Below, piece by piece: positions 11,341 to 22,099 of a stretch of 64,000 nucleotides of DNA (its first letter is position 1; every line of letters begins with the position of its first letter). The notes beneath the pieces were generated by a model. It did no database searches. It worked only from the letters and a program-made list of their open reading frames with translations, and was not told the DNA's origin. This DNA comes from Kappaphycus alvarezii (taxonomy: Eukaryota; Rhodophyta; Florideophyceae; Gigartinales; Solieriaceae), in assembly GCA_002205965.3 (NCBI GenBank), contig NADL03000624.1, forward strand, positions 248,001 to 312,000, written 5' to 3'. Position numbers and translations under genes: made by a program.

Positions 11341-11490
11341 TGTATGTATTGTGCTGTACTGCGAAGAAAAACTGCTCTCTAAGGTACCCACCTTAAATGA
11401 ATGTAGTGGTGAGGTTAGAATCTCTCCGGCAAATGGACCTAGGGGGGATTGAACCCCCTGTATTGTACTGTACTGTATACTGTACATCAG
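11341..11490. repeat. 5' flank of LINE A with degenerate TACTG repeats
   Basis: Short TGTATTGTGCTGTACTG (about 11345-11361) and TGTATTGTACTGTACTGTA (about 11459-11477) runs resemble the tract at the other end of the element. Between them lies the possible target-site copy at 11370-11386. A GGGGGATTGAACCCCC hairpin-like stretch lies at about 11444-11459. Confidence 0.6.
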
Positions 11491-13869
11491 AGTTTCAGTT
11501 AAAAACTGAGAAGAGAAGAAAAGAGAGCTTCCCCCAATCCTTTACATTGTAAGCTTTTACCCACATCACGACATCCCTCGGGAAACAGATGACCGCATTT
11601 TAAATGGATTAAAAACACCCCAAATTTCCCCCTTTATGTTATATAGTTTACGGCAAATACTGTAGTTTCTATGGTGCAATACTGTATTGTACAGTACTGT
11701 ACTCCCGCTGTACAGGATTCCACTTTAGCAGTAATGGATTTACAAACCAGAGAGACACAGCATTGATGACGGTACAACACACGAAATACACCATCTGGCG
11801 GGCAACCGCTTCAATGTAATACAGCTAGCTAGGTACTGCCCTGTAAAGATTATGTGTGGTACATCTCCTAGAGCTTTATTTCCACTTTATTTTTAGCAAC
11901 TCTTTCAGGGTAGCATCACATCAGTCTCAAAAGATAAAAAAACTATTGATTAATTCTGTTTGATTCGAAAAGTGTATTTCTCTAGAAATCAAGAAATTCC
12001 AGCTAAGAAATGATAGAAAATAGTTGATTGAACAATCTTTGAGCCGCTCCTGACTAGGCCTGTCTGTGGACTCGTTTCTTCTTTTGATTAGAAGTTTTTT
12101 GGAACATATTTTTCCATGCAAAGATCGATCATCTCAAGACGAAAAGGAAAGACCTTCCATGGGCGGCAGGCAGGCCTCGGTTTGGAATGGAACACCTGTA
12201 ATCAGTCCTTTCAATGGACTTTCTCAAAAGACAGTGAGGCAAACTCCATGACAAATTGGAATTTCCAAACCTGAAATTAGTTGCTAGCACCAGTCAAAAA
12301 AGGTAACCGAGTACAGTACTGTACATTGATATCGATATACCGCGCAATCCTTAAATTCTAAATATATCTGGCTCAAGGAACATCAGCTTTTTAAAGATTT
12401 TAAAATATTTGAAAATTTAGTGGACAAGAAATCAAAGCAAAAATTGCAACTGGTATTTTAACTATTTCAGAAATTGATTGGCATACAGTACTAAAATGGT
12501 CTACAGTCCAAAGAATTATCATAAACGGCAGAATTATTGACTAGTGACACTGTTGAAGACCACAAATCGGTACCTAAATCAACATTACAGATGAGTTTAA
12601 TCAAAAATTGAATTAATACTTTCTCGATCAAACTAAATCACTTCATGCACCGTGAAAAATGCAAACATACAAGCCTTGCGAAATTTATGGAACATTTCAG
12701 CTGGACCCCACTCGCTACTATCCCTTGAGGGTAGCCATTACAAAATTTGAATGTGCAACGATAAACAAGAGACCCTGCGGACCGTGGACACCATCTACTT
12801 TCTCAAGACGACCTCCCCTACAATCCTTCGCTGCTGCGGGTTGCAAAACGAATGTCTCAACGTTGCTGGCACACTTATTGGAGGTCGTGCGTATACGCAG
12901 ACTGCCTTTCCCAGTCCCCACGAATTTTTTGTGTCATCTTGACAAAAATTGCGCGGAGAAGTTCGGCAGAGCCTGAATATATAGATTCCCGCCTCGCTGA
13001 CTGCAGAGGAAGAAGAATCCATTCTTTACAGTTCTAATATTACATGAATACCATCTTCTCCAATGTAATAAATACACTTTTTGATTGTGTAGTCATGGTG
13101 TGATTAGACAGAGAGCCCAAAAAATCCAATCTTTGTTCAAGTACAACCTACTGTCTGAAAAACCGCAACCACCTCTTTCTAGACCCTGAAATAATCACAA
13201 ATCTAATGATGCCAACAGCACCAACTCTAGAAATAGATGTGACAGTGTAGACAACGAGATTTTCCGACATTAATAGATTTGCCCTAAATCTAGAGCACAT
13301 AGTTCGCGTTTCGAAACGACATTGGGGGACGATTTTAGTCTCCAGGTAAAAGGTACTGATTCTAGCAGTGCTTAGCATTGATTTCGACCATAAGGCTGCG
13401 GTCGGTGGTCCGTTGCGCACCTACAAAGAAAGCATTGCACCTTAATCTCGCACGCGAAGGGAAGCTCGTCAGCCCAATATTCTTTTTCTTCGGCATTTGT
13501 ACCACTGCAGTTACTTGAAAATTATGCAGTCACATCTATACAGTTTGCAAGATAGGTTTAGCTCCGATGTCACCGTAGAATAACCTGCGATCCGCAATTC
13601 GGTTTTTATCGCTTTATTTGCTTGTTACAATGCAGTAGACATGGTAAAATTTACAATTATTGATCCGCTACGTTACGAAGTTTAATTCATCCAATTTCAA
13701 AATGTTGTTGACACCAGAGGCTCCTCAGTTGATTCCATTTAACAATTTCGTTTACACTAACAGCGCCATTTACAGTGGTGCTGTCTTCCTCCGCCTAGTC
13801 GCCCTTTGGTACTTGACGGAAATTACTTCTCGACCACATACGATGCAAAAAAAATCATTTCCTGCTATC
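11491..13869. other. Gene-free stretch with one LINE B-type terminal motif
   Basis: No supported coding sequence is visible. An ORF at 12659-12976 (105 aa) has overlapping ORFs in other frames and no known motif. At 11608-11645 the plus strand carries GGATTAAAAACACCCCAAATTTCCCCCT, like the 3' terminus of family B LINEs at 6840-6871. TACTG/TACAG pieces occur near 11685-11702 and 12312-12326. Confidence 0.5.
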
Positions 13870-14010
13870 TGTAGTACAGGGTGAAACATTAGGGGGAAAT
13901 GTGGGGTCGTTTAATATTTGAAAGATATGGTCGGTTGTGGCCCAGAATATCGTACAGGGTGAAAAATTAGGGTGATTAGCTGCTTAGAGACACTGACGGG
14001 TGTGTCCTGA
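13870..14010 (-). mobile_element. LINE family B 3' UTR remnant
   Basis: The segment with TTTAATATTTGAAAGATATGG (13910-13930) and the following sequence to a CAGGGTG near 13962 closely matches 57130-57185. There the same block lies directly beyond a family B C-terminal coding end. The complement of the G-rich part at about 13888-13910 matches the AAACACCCCAATTTCCCCCT-type terminus of family B. No coding part is kept. Confidence 0.5.
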
Positions 14011-14554
14011 GAGGGAGGCATTTCTACGCACTAAGAACGATCAATAGGGCCGCTCTCTCAAGACTGTACCAGAGCATTGCCTGATGCTTGCGGAAAATTT
14101 TGTACGGTATTTGCCGCCAGCTCACAAATTCTTTCAACGTGTGATGCTCACATTAGCGACATCTGACACAAACAAGCCTCTGACATCAACAGTCTGCTGC
14201 TCTTATCGAATTCGAAGCGCATGAGTGCCTCACGAACACTGCAAATCCTACCGACCTGTGAGCGGCCGTTGCACGCAGAGCCTTCTCCCTCGGCCTTACT
14301 AGGTAGATAACGCAAGAAACTGTCAGTGTCATTCTCAAGGGCTTGCAACGCATACCAATCCATGCATTAAGCAAAATGTAAACGGGGGCAAAGAGGGGTT
14401 TCGGCTACTGTGTGAGAGGTATATTCGCTGTAGCCCAGTCACAGTTTAACGTCGACCTTGTGCGCAGATGTGCACGTGCACAGGACTTACAGTGTTACTA
14501 AATGGGGAAAGTAGGTCGTGTATTTACTGCGAGGGTTCGGAGAGCAGAGAAACG

Positions 14555-14651
14555 GGGGGCATTTGGAGCAGGTCTGTGTAATGGGGATTCTGAAAATGAG
14601 GCGGAGTCATGAGGTACTGCCTTAGAGGGCTGGTGTGAGGCCCGTTCTAAA
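14555..14651 (-). mobile_element. LINE family B 3' UTR fragment, inverted
   Basis: CAGGTCTGTGTAATGGGGATTCTG and the sequence up to GGCTGGTGTGAGGCCCG are the reverse complement of 6716-6801 in the family B element, with a few differences. It abuts a family B coding fragment that begins at about 14652 in the opposite orientation, so the two pieces form a head-to-head junction. Confidence 0.7.
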
Positions 14652-16200
14652 GTGCAAGATCTGAGGGCCCATTGCCCCGCTTCCTCAGTTCAAGCTGCAT
14701 ATACACCTAATATGTTACAGGAATACTGTGAGGTGACCGTCATTTTAAACGCGCCAGTAGGATCTAAGGCGTCCGTGGAATATCACATTCTTGACCATGC
14801 CCACTCCCTCGAAGCATTTCTCAATGCTATCATGGAGCAGGAGGAGGTACAGATCTGGTTCCAGTTACTCCGCAATTGTTTCGGGGTCTGCAGATTGGGC
14901 TACCTTTTGCGAATCGTTCCGCCTTCCTGTACAAAGGGAGAGGCCGAGTATTTCGACGGCTTAATCGTAAATTGTGTCCGAAAGTTGGCAGGGGGACTGC
15001 TTGTTTAACAGGTACAGTTTTGAGGAGCTGCAACTGCCCATAAATCCGATGGGGGACAAGAAGCCGATCTTGGGAATTGGCCTCACGTCAGCGAAAGAAG
15101 TAGGCGCTACTTCATTCCTTGCATTCAGTGCTGCTTCAAACATTTTGTGCGCCAAATTCCTACCCGCTTCCACAAAAAAAACTTGACCTAGTACAGGTGG
15201 GAATGATGGGTAGTTTACTTCGTCGTCTGCCACTTCTAGCGGGGGGAATCTAAACGGAGTTTGGAAAGGAGGAAAGGAGAAAACAGAAACCGGTCTGCGC
15301 CTCCGTGACCCTTTGACTACATCGACGGGTCAAGGTAGGCGAGGAGGCATGCCGCATTAGACAGTACAGCTTGCGCTGCGTTTCTATGCATGTGACGCAA
15401 TCGAGGCTGTCTACAGATGGAGTGCCTCTGGCAGACCTTCGGACAGAGTTCCGTTTAGCAAACTTCTGCTCAAGCAAACCCCCATCACAGAAGAAGCTTA
15501 CGGACGCAGGCCATGCGGCTGTGCAAGATTTGTCGCCTGGCGATAGCCGTATCCGAGCATTTCACGCCTCTATGTCGCTACCTGGTGCTCAGGGATGGGT
15601 CAATTGCGCACCTTGTGCAGGGTTGAAGACGCACACCAGTGGCACGGAATTCTCTGTGTGGCTACAGTACCTCCGCTAGATTCCGTTATTCGCCCCTGAG
15701 GCTCCTTGTCCAAAACTTGGGGGCCCTGAGATGCTGGAGATCCACAGGGATCATTTGTTGCTCTGTCGTTATGAATGCCAGCGCACCATTCACTACAACA
15801 GTCAGGTTGCTTTGCTGGGGAATAATCTCGAACTGGCAGCTCGACGTCCTTTCATCAAACCTCGTCTGCAATATCAACTTCGGACAAGACTGGACATCAG
15901 GGTTATGGGAGCTGCGGGTGGGATTGACGATTTCGACATAATATTTATCATCCCACTCGCCTCCTCTCATTCCAGAGTCCGAAATTTCACCCACTGACCG
16001 GTCTCAATGCAACCAGCGCGGATAAGCAGAGGAAATATCACCGCTTCCTTGCGGATTTGCCTAGGAGAAACAGGCTAGTTCCTGTCCCCATCTCCAAGCT
16101 AGTTGCCACAGAGCTTGCAAGAAACGAGGCCAGATGTGCAATGGAACGGTTTCGACGGTTCCAGGCAGTCTTCTGCAGCGACGTTCGACGTTGACACTGA
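14652..16200 (+). pseudogene. LINE family B ORF2 C-terminal half, broken
   Basis: It aligns in order with 5380-6640 of the first family B copy. It starts after the RT active site at a KCKIW-equivalent position (about 14655). It then has ILNAPVGS (14742-14765), LLRNCFGVCRLGYLLR (about 14866-14913), LPINPMGDKKPILGIGLTSA (about 15031-15090), a QGWVNCAPCAGLKT segment (about 15592), a finger remnant (about 15705-15775), and the endonuclease-like pair LDI...DDFDIIFIIPLA (about 15893-15960). In the last, the expected RPDI is changed to RLDI. It continues through LVPVPISKLV (about 16077) to about 16200. Frame changes near 15005, 15190, 15680 and 15995 disable it. The RT palm itself is absent, so this is a rearranged fragment. 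Confidence 0.8.
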
Positions 16201-16244
16201 TGTCTAACGCGGCTTGTTTGTTGGCTAGCCTCCCATCGACATTC

Positions 16245-16640
16245 TAGTAAAGGGGAAATTGGGGTGTTTTAATGATTGAAAAATAGGTTAGCCTATGTTC
16301 CAAAGCGAATCAAATAATTGGTACAAATTGGTCGGCATGGGGGAACTAGGAAACGGAATTAATCCAGTTCGAAGTCGCTAGAAGGCTGGCTCGAGGCCAG
16401 CCAGCAGGCAGGCCGCGTTGGACATGGCAGCGGCCGCAGCGTGCCGTTGCGTGAATATCCCGCGAACCTTCCCGTATGATTCCATGGCCGTGATTGCAAC
16501 GCTTCTTGCCACTTCGGTTATGACGGCGTAAGCGTCTGGATGCCAACCGCTGAGAGTGGATATGGGCACGGGGACAAGTCTGCCTCGAGAGGAAGTAGCA
16601 ATGAAGAGTTGATACTTTCTGCGCTTCGCCGCTCAATGTG
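16245..16640 (-). mobile_element. LINE family B 3' end (C-terminus plus 3' UTR)
   Basis: On the minus strand, 16569-16381 encodes MPISTLSGWHPDAYAVITEV and a short tail ending CLLAGLEPAF and a stop. This is the last ~60 residues of family B ORF2, complete here. Downstream on the minus strand the 3' UTR runs to the complement of GGGGAAATTGGGGTGTTTTAATGATT at 16253-16280, matching the family B terminus. With the plus-strand fragment ending near 16200, the two pieces face each other tail to tail. Confidence 0.75.
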
Positions 16641-18935
16641 CTTCTAGCTAGTACTGCACTGTACAGTACAGTATAGCCGTTAGTGTAGAGAGTCGATCTT
16701 ATTCGCTTTCTACAGTATTGAATTTTAAATTGCCTTTACAGCCAACATCTCCATTACAGTTAATGAACGTCCGCCTTTCCCCTTTTTGGATTATAGTCGG
16801 ACCCTGCAGCGGACACCCGTTATAATGATGCCATAAAGTTTCTCTCTTACTACAGAAGTAAAGGGTGCAGGCAAAGTTGGAGAATAGTTTCTTCAAAAGG
16901 TCTATAAAGGGGAGAAAGAGAAAGAAAGTCCTTGTGGGCTCCAGTTGAAGAGAAGTTATTATTCGATGTGTAAATCCCATTCAGGACCTGCGGCTCGTGA
17001 CCAGCTACTGAGAAAACATTCCACCGATCAGCCCTCCTGCACTTCTATTTTTAAGCTACCACCTCATACAGTTGAGTATTGAACTTCAGTTGATGTAAAG
17101 TACAGTTTATTGCATCTGACCTAGTCTTTTGGTAGCAGAATGAATATTATTTCCGTAAAGAAAAAACATCTTGCGGATTTCGGCACCTTTACATTTTCTG
17201 CTAGAAACCCCGTCGCAGCTCTCAGTTATGAATTCAAAGCGCCCTGCCGCACAGTACAGTAGTATAACAGGGAACAAGTAACTGGATATAAATATTGGCT
17301 TCGTCGAGATGCAAAGCTATCCGTTACAGTTCGAGAACTCAAATTACGGGTTGAGTCTGTTTAGCATACCCGCTGTAAATTCACAAAGGCCTCTCTCTTT
17401 CTTAAATCAAGACCTCTGCACGTGGCCGAAGTGGTCAATCCAGTTAGTTCGTAACTGAATATTCTGGCAGAATTGAATGAGTAAATACAGTACCATCCAA
17501 GACATAGGCCCTATTTGCCATAGCTTAACCAGTACGGCTAAAGAGGTGAGACAAGCACCAATAGCATTAGTCAGCTCTTCGTCAGGAGTCAAATAAAATA
17601 AATCTTCTCCGCACCAATAGAAAAAGCTTTATAAAAAGGAACTGCATTTACTTTTAAGGCATTACCGGTCTTGAAGAGGCGATTAACGAAGAAGAGAGAG
17701 AAGTAAAATTAATATCACTGAGAATGGGCAAAACAGCTCGTCATACTATACCGACCAAATTTGCCCATTTTTAGACTGTCACAGAGTTTTCGAAACTGAT
17801 CTCCCTATTGCTGAGTAGGTGATCACCAATAACTTGCATCGAAAATCAATTCCCACGAGTGATTTTCCTTTATGTAGTGAGTGACACCATTGAACACTCG
17901 GTAACCAGTAGTATTACTATAAACCTTGTCGTCATTTGAATTACTAGAGTAAATAATCTGAAAATACCGTGTAGCCAAGGCAATGTCCTATCCTGTAATG
18001 AGCGGAATGCAAGCTGCATATGTATGCAGAAGAATTTCGCAAGCTGTTTGTTTCTCGGGGATTTGCAGCTGTTTGGCTTTACATTAACATAGAGAATAGA
18101 AGCTGCAATGCACTGTTGCTTCAAGCTTGCTATGTAACAACCTTGCATAAACGGCGGGATTTATTCGCTTATTTCTCTTTTGTTACTGTATTTGGATTAA
18201 CAGAAGACAGCATATTCCTACAGAGTGAACTGTAGAAATGCGCTGTCCCGAACTGTACAATATACCGTCCGCATCTCTTAACCATCTCAGGTTTTCAGCT
18301 ACATGTTCTTACAATATTGCACCAATTAATGTGCAGATCACGCGTTATCATTGAAATATGCGATCGATAAAATCCTGTGTAGCTATCGAAGACAGCCGCT
18401 TGAAACATTTACAACTGAATCTCTCTGGACGCTGACATAGGTAAAATCGCAGCAGATCAGAGAAATATCCAGGTTCCTTGCTGCATTTGCTACCTGTGGT
18501 TTAACTTGTACTGCCGTATCATATACAGCAATATTGGGAAGAGGTTAATTACCTGGCTGCGGAAACGAGTAAACAATTTGAGGAATTCACCACTTCCTAG
18601 AATAATCATTTGACTTAAGCAGCGTGGTAATATTCCGCAATTCCTTCGGATCTCAGCCTGATTTTATTTTTCAAGCATGAAACCCCCATTTTCCCCACAG
18701 GAGTATAGCAATAAATGGTACTGCGAACTATGGAATAATCACACATTTGCTTCTAAGAAATATCTGTGTTTTCTAGAGGTCAGAAGAAGCGAATTCCATA
18801 AATATGCCCCTTAGAACTGCAACATACGTGTCTCTATGTCTGGAGCAAGAAATAAATCTCATAGCCACGCAAATGATTGTGAACGGATTGTGGTCCACCA
18901 GATCATTAAGATCCGGATTATGAACAGAAACTGAA
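16641..18935. other. Gene-free stretch
   Basis: Only ORFs below 95 codons without recognisable motifs. A TACTG/TACAG cluster lies at about 16651-16674. A tRNA-like box A resemblance (GTGGCCGAAGTGG, 17421-17433) is followed by no box B or cloverleaf that I can fold. Confidence 0.5.
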
Positions 18936-18939
18936 TGCC

Positions 18940-19190
18940 TTGCGAAACCCTTTCCTTTCCCAGCCTGGATGTCTTGCTAAATTGTCAGGGAGACACAGGC
19001 TGGTTTCTATCCCTCTCTCAACCCTCCGAGGCTGGCATCCGGCGGCGTTCGCCGTCGTCAAGGAACCAATGAGAACCGTCGTCAGTCGTGTGATGGAAGA
19101 GGTTTCGAGGGCGAAAGGTAAAGTATTCCTTTACAGCGACACTACGCATCGGCAGTAACCTTCAATGTGGCTTTTTTGCTTGCTGGCCTC
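18940..19190 (+). mobile_element. LINE family B C-terminal fragment
   Basis: An ORF at 18940-19158 carries the family B C-terminal signature: LVSIPLSTLRGWHPAAFAVV at about 19000-19059, then a helical tail and a stop. Only about 70 codons are kept. The usual GWHPDAF is GWHPAAF here. Confidence 0.7.
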
Positions 19191-21150
19191 TCTCCTACTT
19201 ATTGGTAGAGTGAAGTACCATCAGCGCCTATAGCAACATTTCACGTACATGCATACTAACATACAACTTGACTGGGTACCAGCCAGCTTATCTGTCACAG
19301 TAAATTGACCACCATATTCCCTCCTTTTCCTTTTTTCTCAGTATTTGGCCACCCCCAAAGAGCAAATGTCTGCGCAGTCATTGAAATGCTGTTTAATATT
19401 TCGAGACCTACTCTCGTTATTTTATCACTGTTATACATATGTGTGTGCAACACTACGGGGTCACTGCAAATCTAATTTTGAATCGGGTGACTGAATTCTG
19501 CGTGTTGCGGGGCACGACGTATTACAGACGCCGCACATGTGGACCAAATGATGTAGTTAAGCTTCTGATACAAGCGAGTCTTCACTCCTCCAGTAGAGCA
19601 TCCGCTGCGAGACGCGACAGCTGCCGCTTATTTCTCTATGACCTTGGATGATGTCTCAGAAGGTGATCCAAGCGAGTCAAAAGCTAGCGGCACAAAATTC
19701 CATCCTAGCCTCGATTGTCCGGGCAGGACCTCGCCAGGAATGGCAGCCACTTTCGTGGCTAGGTCTCTCTTCTTCGCTTTTTTGCTGCGTTGGCAACGGC
19801 TCGCACTTTCCGTGCTCCCATTAACATATTGCTCCCATGGAATGGCGAGGATACGGTGATATTGTAGGCAACTAGGAGAGGGGGCGGGGTGTTCATTGTG
19901 TCAGACTGCGGATGCACTTTAAGTCTGGTCGCCGAAGTGCTTTACGCTGAATGGCCTGCTGTCTGTGGACAAGTGTGAGAATGGCTGTACAACAGCCGTA
20001 CTAGTACGGCTGTCGCTGTTTACTGTCTACAGTAGGAGCTCTTCCACATCTTTGTAAGGGTAATGTGTGCCTATGATCAGCTTCATTGTCAAGTCACTTC
20101 CAATGATTTACTCTCCGCCAAAGAGCAGGTCAGTCTGCAGAAGGTTCATATGAAGAGTATTGCAAATCTGTAAACTATCACCCCTCGCTGCTCTTACGAA
20201 CTTTGCTTGCGATCTGTTTGTTGTCATATTGACTGGTACAGATGATTAACTGGCGCTTGCCATTGGGGACTCTGTGAAAGGATACATTTACGCCACTGTC
20301 AGAGGAAATCGGACTTTCAACTCTCCCTGAAAGAATCAGGGCAGTGGACAGCCAGGACGGATATCTGCTCTGCAATGCTGAGGAGTCACAATCAGATGTA
20401 ACGGAACAAGAAGACAGGAATCAATTCTCTGCTTAGTTATCGATAACGGTTTCTGTCTGCTTCAATTTTAACAGGTGAGGACATTGCAATCAGCTTCGTA
20501 TCTTACGGTCCGATGACGACATGAGAGTGCGCCTGCCAGTCTGAAGAATTGAAAGAGAATGCTGTCGTTTGCGAAATATAGAATTGATTGGCCCGGCGTA
20601 CAGTGCTCTTTGCGTTAAACGTGGAATTTCTATTGAAAAATTAGGGCAGCAGAAAAAAAAGATGTGAACCTCCGGGCAATGAAATTTCAAACAGTACAAG
20701 AAAAAGAAACTCTTATCTTCGAGCTCAAGTGCGCCTTCCTTGCAAACTCCCTTTGTTCGTCGCCCTCCGAGCTCCCACAGTAAACACACACCCTATTTTC
20801 CCTATTTCGAACTTACAACTTTGTAGGCCCACGATTTGAACAAATGACAGCGACCATTTTTGAGTCAGTGAGCTTTATAGATTCATACCCCCTGCTCGTC
20901 CTTCATAAGAATCGTGTATCTTTTTTTATTGTACCTACAAACGCTTCACCTGCAATAATCATAATGAACCTTGAATCAGAAATCGAAACAAAAACCCACC
21001 AGAGATATATAAAAAATCAAATATAGGCGGAGCAGAATTATAGATTCAAAGACCGTAACATAGTTTTGAGCCAAAATGCGCATATACAATACTACTGAAC
21101 AGTTGATTCTGTCCTCTCTCTGCCCAAGAAAGACATTATAGCCTTTAACA
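19191..21150. other. Gene-free stretch
   Basis: Short ORFs only (for example 19638-19859 +, 20490-20789 -), none recognisable. A perfect palindrome at 19992-20013 is listed separately. Confidence 0.45.
19992..20013. repeat. Perfect 22-bp palindrome
   Basis: ACAGCCGTACT followed directly by its exact reverse complement AGTACGGCTGT. It could be a binding site for a dimeric protein or a footprint of a mobile element. No neighbouring gene supports a regulatory role. Confidence 0.8.
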
Positions 21151-21160
21151 TCTTTCAAAA

Positions 21161-22080
21161 GTGCCTCGTATCACTGCTCTGTCCTCTGAAGGACAAGCAA
21201 AGATCTTAGTCGTCGCCAAAGAACACCTATCGACAAGGGCTCTTGCTGCCAGCCTCAATCGATCTGAAGAAGTCGTCTGTAACCTTATTCAGGCTCCCAG
21301 CCTGCATGGGATCAAAAACAAGAAGCGAAAGGCCGCGCTTATTGGGAAAAAAGAACGCCACAGGCTGTAGAGGGAATTGGTGAAGATGGGTCACAGTGCT
21401 ACGCGCGTAACAGGCGATCTGTTATTGGATGTTTCGAGCCACTTTGTGCTGCTATAGATCAAGAGAAGCGGTTTTGTCGATTAGAATATGCTGAGGACCA
21501 GTTTTTGTACATAAGACTATCATAAAAAAGCTCAGGTATAGCGGGAAATGGGAACAGTAACCTGCACTGCACCTAAATGGCGCTCGGTGATCTTCACCGG
21601 TGAAAAATTTAAGATGGATGGCCCGAATAGATTTTATTTAAGTGCCACTATCTCGGCAGTTAAGAGAAATTATTTTCTCGCCGCCAGCGAGGTGGGGAAT
21701 GGTATAATTCGGGGCATTTTGTTTACTACGCTAAAGGAGAGCTTGCGTTTCTGGAAGGTGATCAATATTCGAAGAAGTACTGCAGTACGTTGATTTACAG
21801 TTTGCTTCTTTGAGCAGCTTTGACGCACGGAGAACACTGGACACTACAGAAGGACATCCGTCCTCTCCATGGTCAGCCTACACTCGAGCTTTGATGGCGC
21901 ACCAAAGAATCGATTTGCTTACGTTTTTGTCCAAGTTTCCCGATGTATCCCCCCCAGAAAATCTTAGGTCCATAAAAATTTTAATATTATGGAAGGCAGT
22001 ACAGGAGATGGGAAGATCTCAAGGCTGCAATCGTCACAGCCTGGAACATTTTTGAAGAAAATAGTATCCAACGACTTGTT
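21161..22080 (+). pseudogene. Tc1/mariner-type transposase, decayed
   Basis: Three ORFs in changing frames match, in order, a Tc1-like DDE transposase. 21161-21370 holds an N-terminal helix-turn-helix region (LSTRALAASLNRSEEVVCNL) followed by a basic segment. 21548-21793 holds KWRSVIFTGEKFKMDGPNRF, equivalent to the block around the first catalytic acidic residue (usually W..V.FSDE..F); here the acidic residue is Glu after Gly. 21810-22055 holds FPDVSPPENLRS, equivalent to SPDLNPIEN near the third catalytic residue. The QDNAP block with the second Asp is not clear. Stops near 21370, 21480 and 21795 inactivate it. I could not find terminal inverted repeats by eye. Confidence 0.65.
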
Positions 22081-22099
22081 GATTCTATGCAGCATCGCT

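Larger units (their letters stand above)
7063..11369 (-). mobile_element. LINE family A, near full-length two-ORF non-LTR retrotransposon
   Basis: A minus-strand element of about 4.3 kb. In transcript order it has: a short 5' region from about 11369, ORF1 (11336-10160), ORF2 (10163 to about 7295), a short 3' UTR with AATAAAAG near 7257-7264 as a possible polyadenylation signal, then (TACAG)n at 7233-7071. Imperfect flanking matches, AACTGCTCTCCTAGAGTA at 7045-7062 and AACTGCTCTCTAAGGTA at 11370-11386, look like an aged target-site duplication. It is much more GC-rich than its surroundings and has few disabling changes, so it is the youngest LINE copy here. Two-ORF structure combined with a C-terminal endonuclease of the R2 type is uncommon among known clades. 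Confidence 0.8.

Noticed and set aside
17415-17465. tRNA-Leu/Ser-like box A (GTGGCCGAAGTGG), also near 42228
   Set aside because: No acceptor stem, anticodon arm or box B could be paired downstream. It may be a SINE relic but is not supported.
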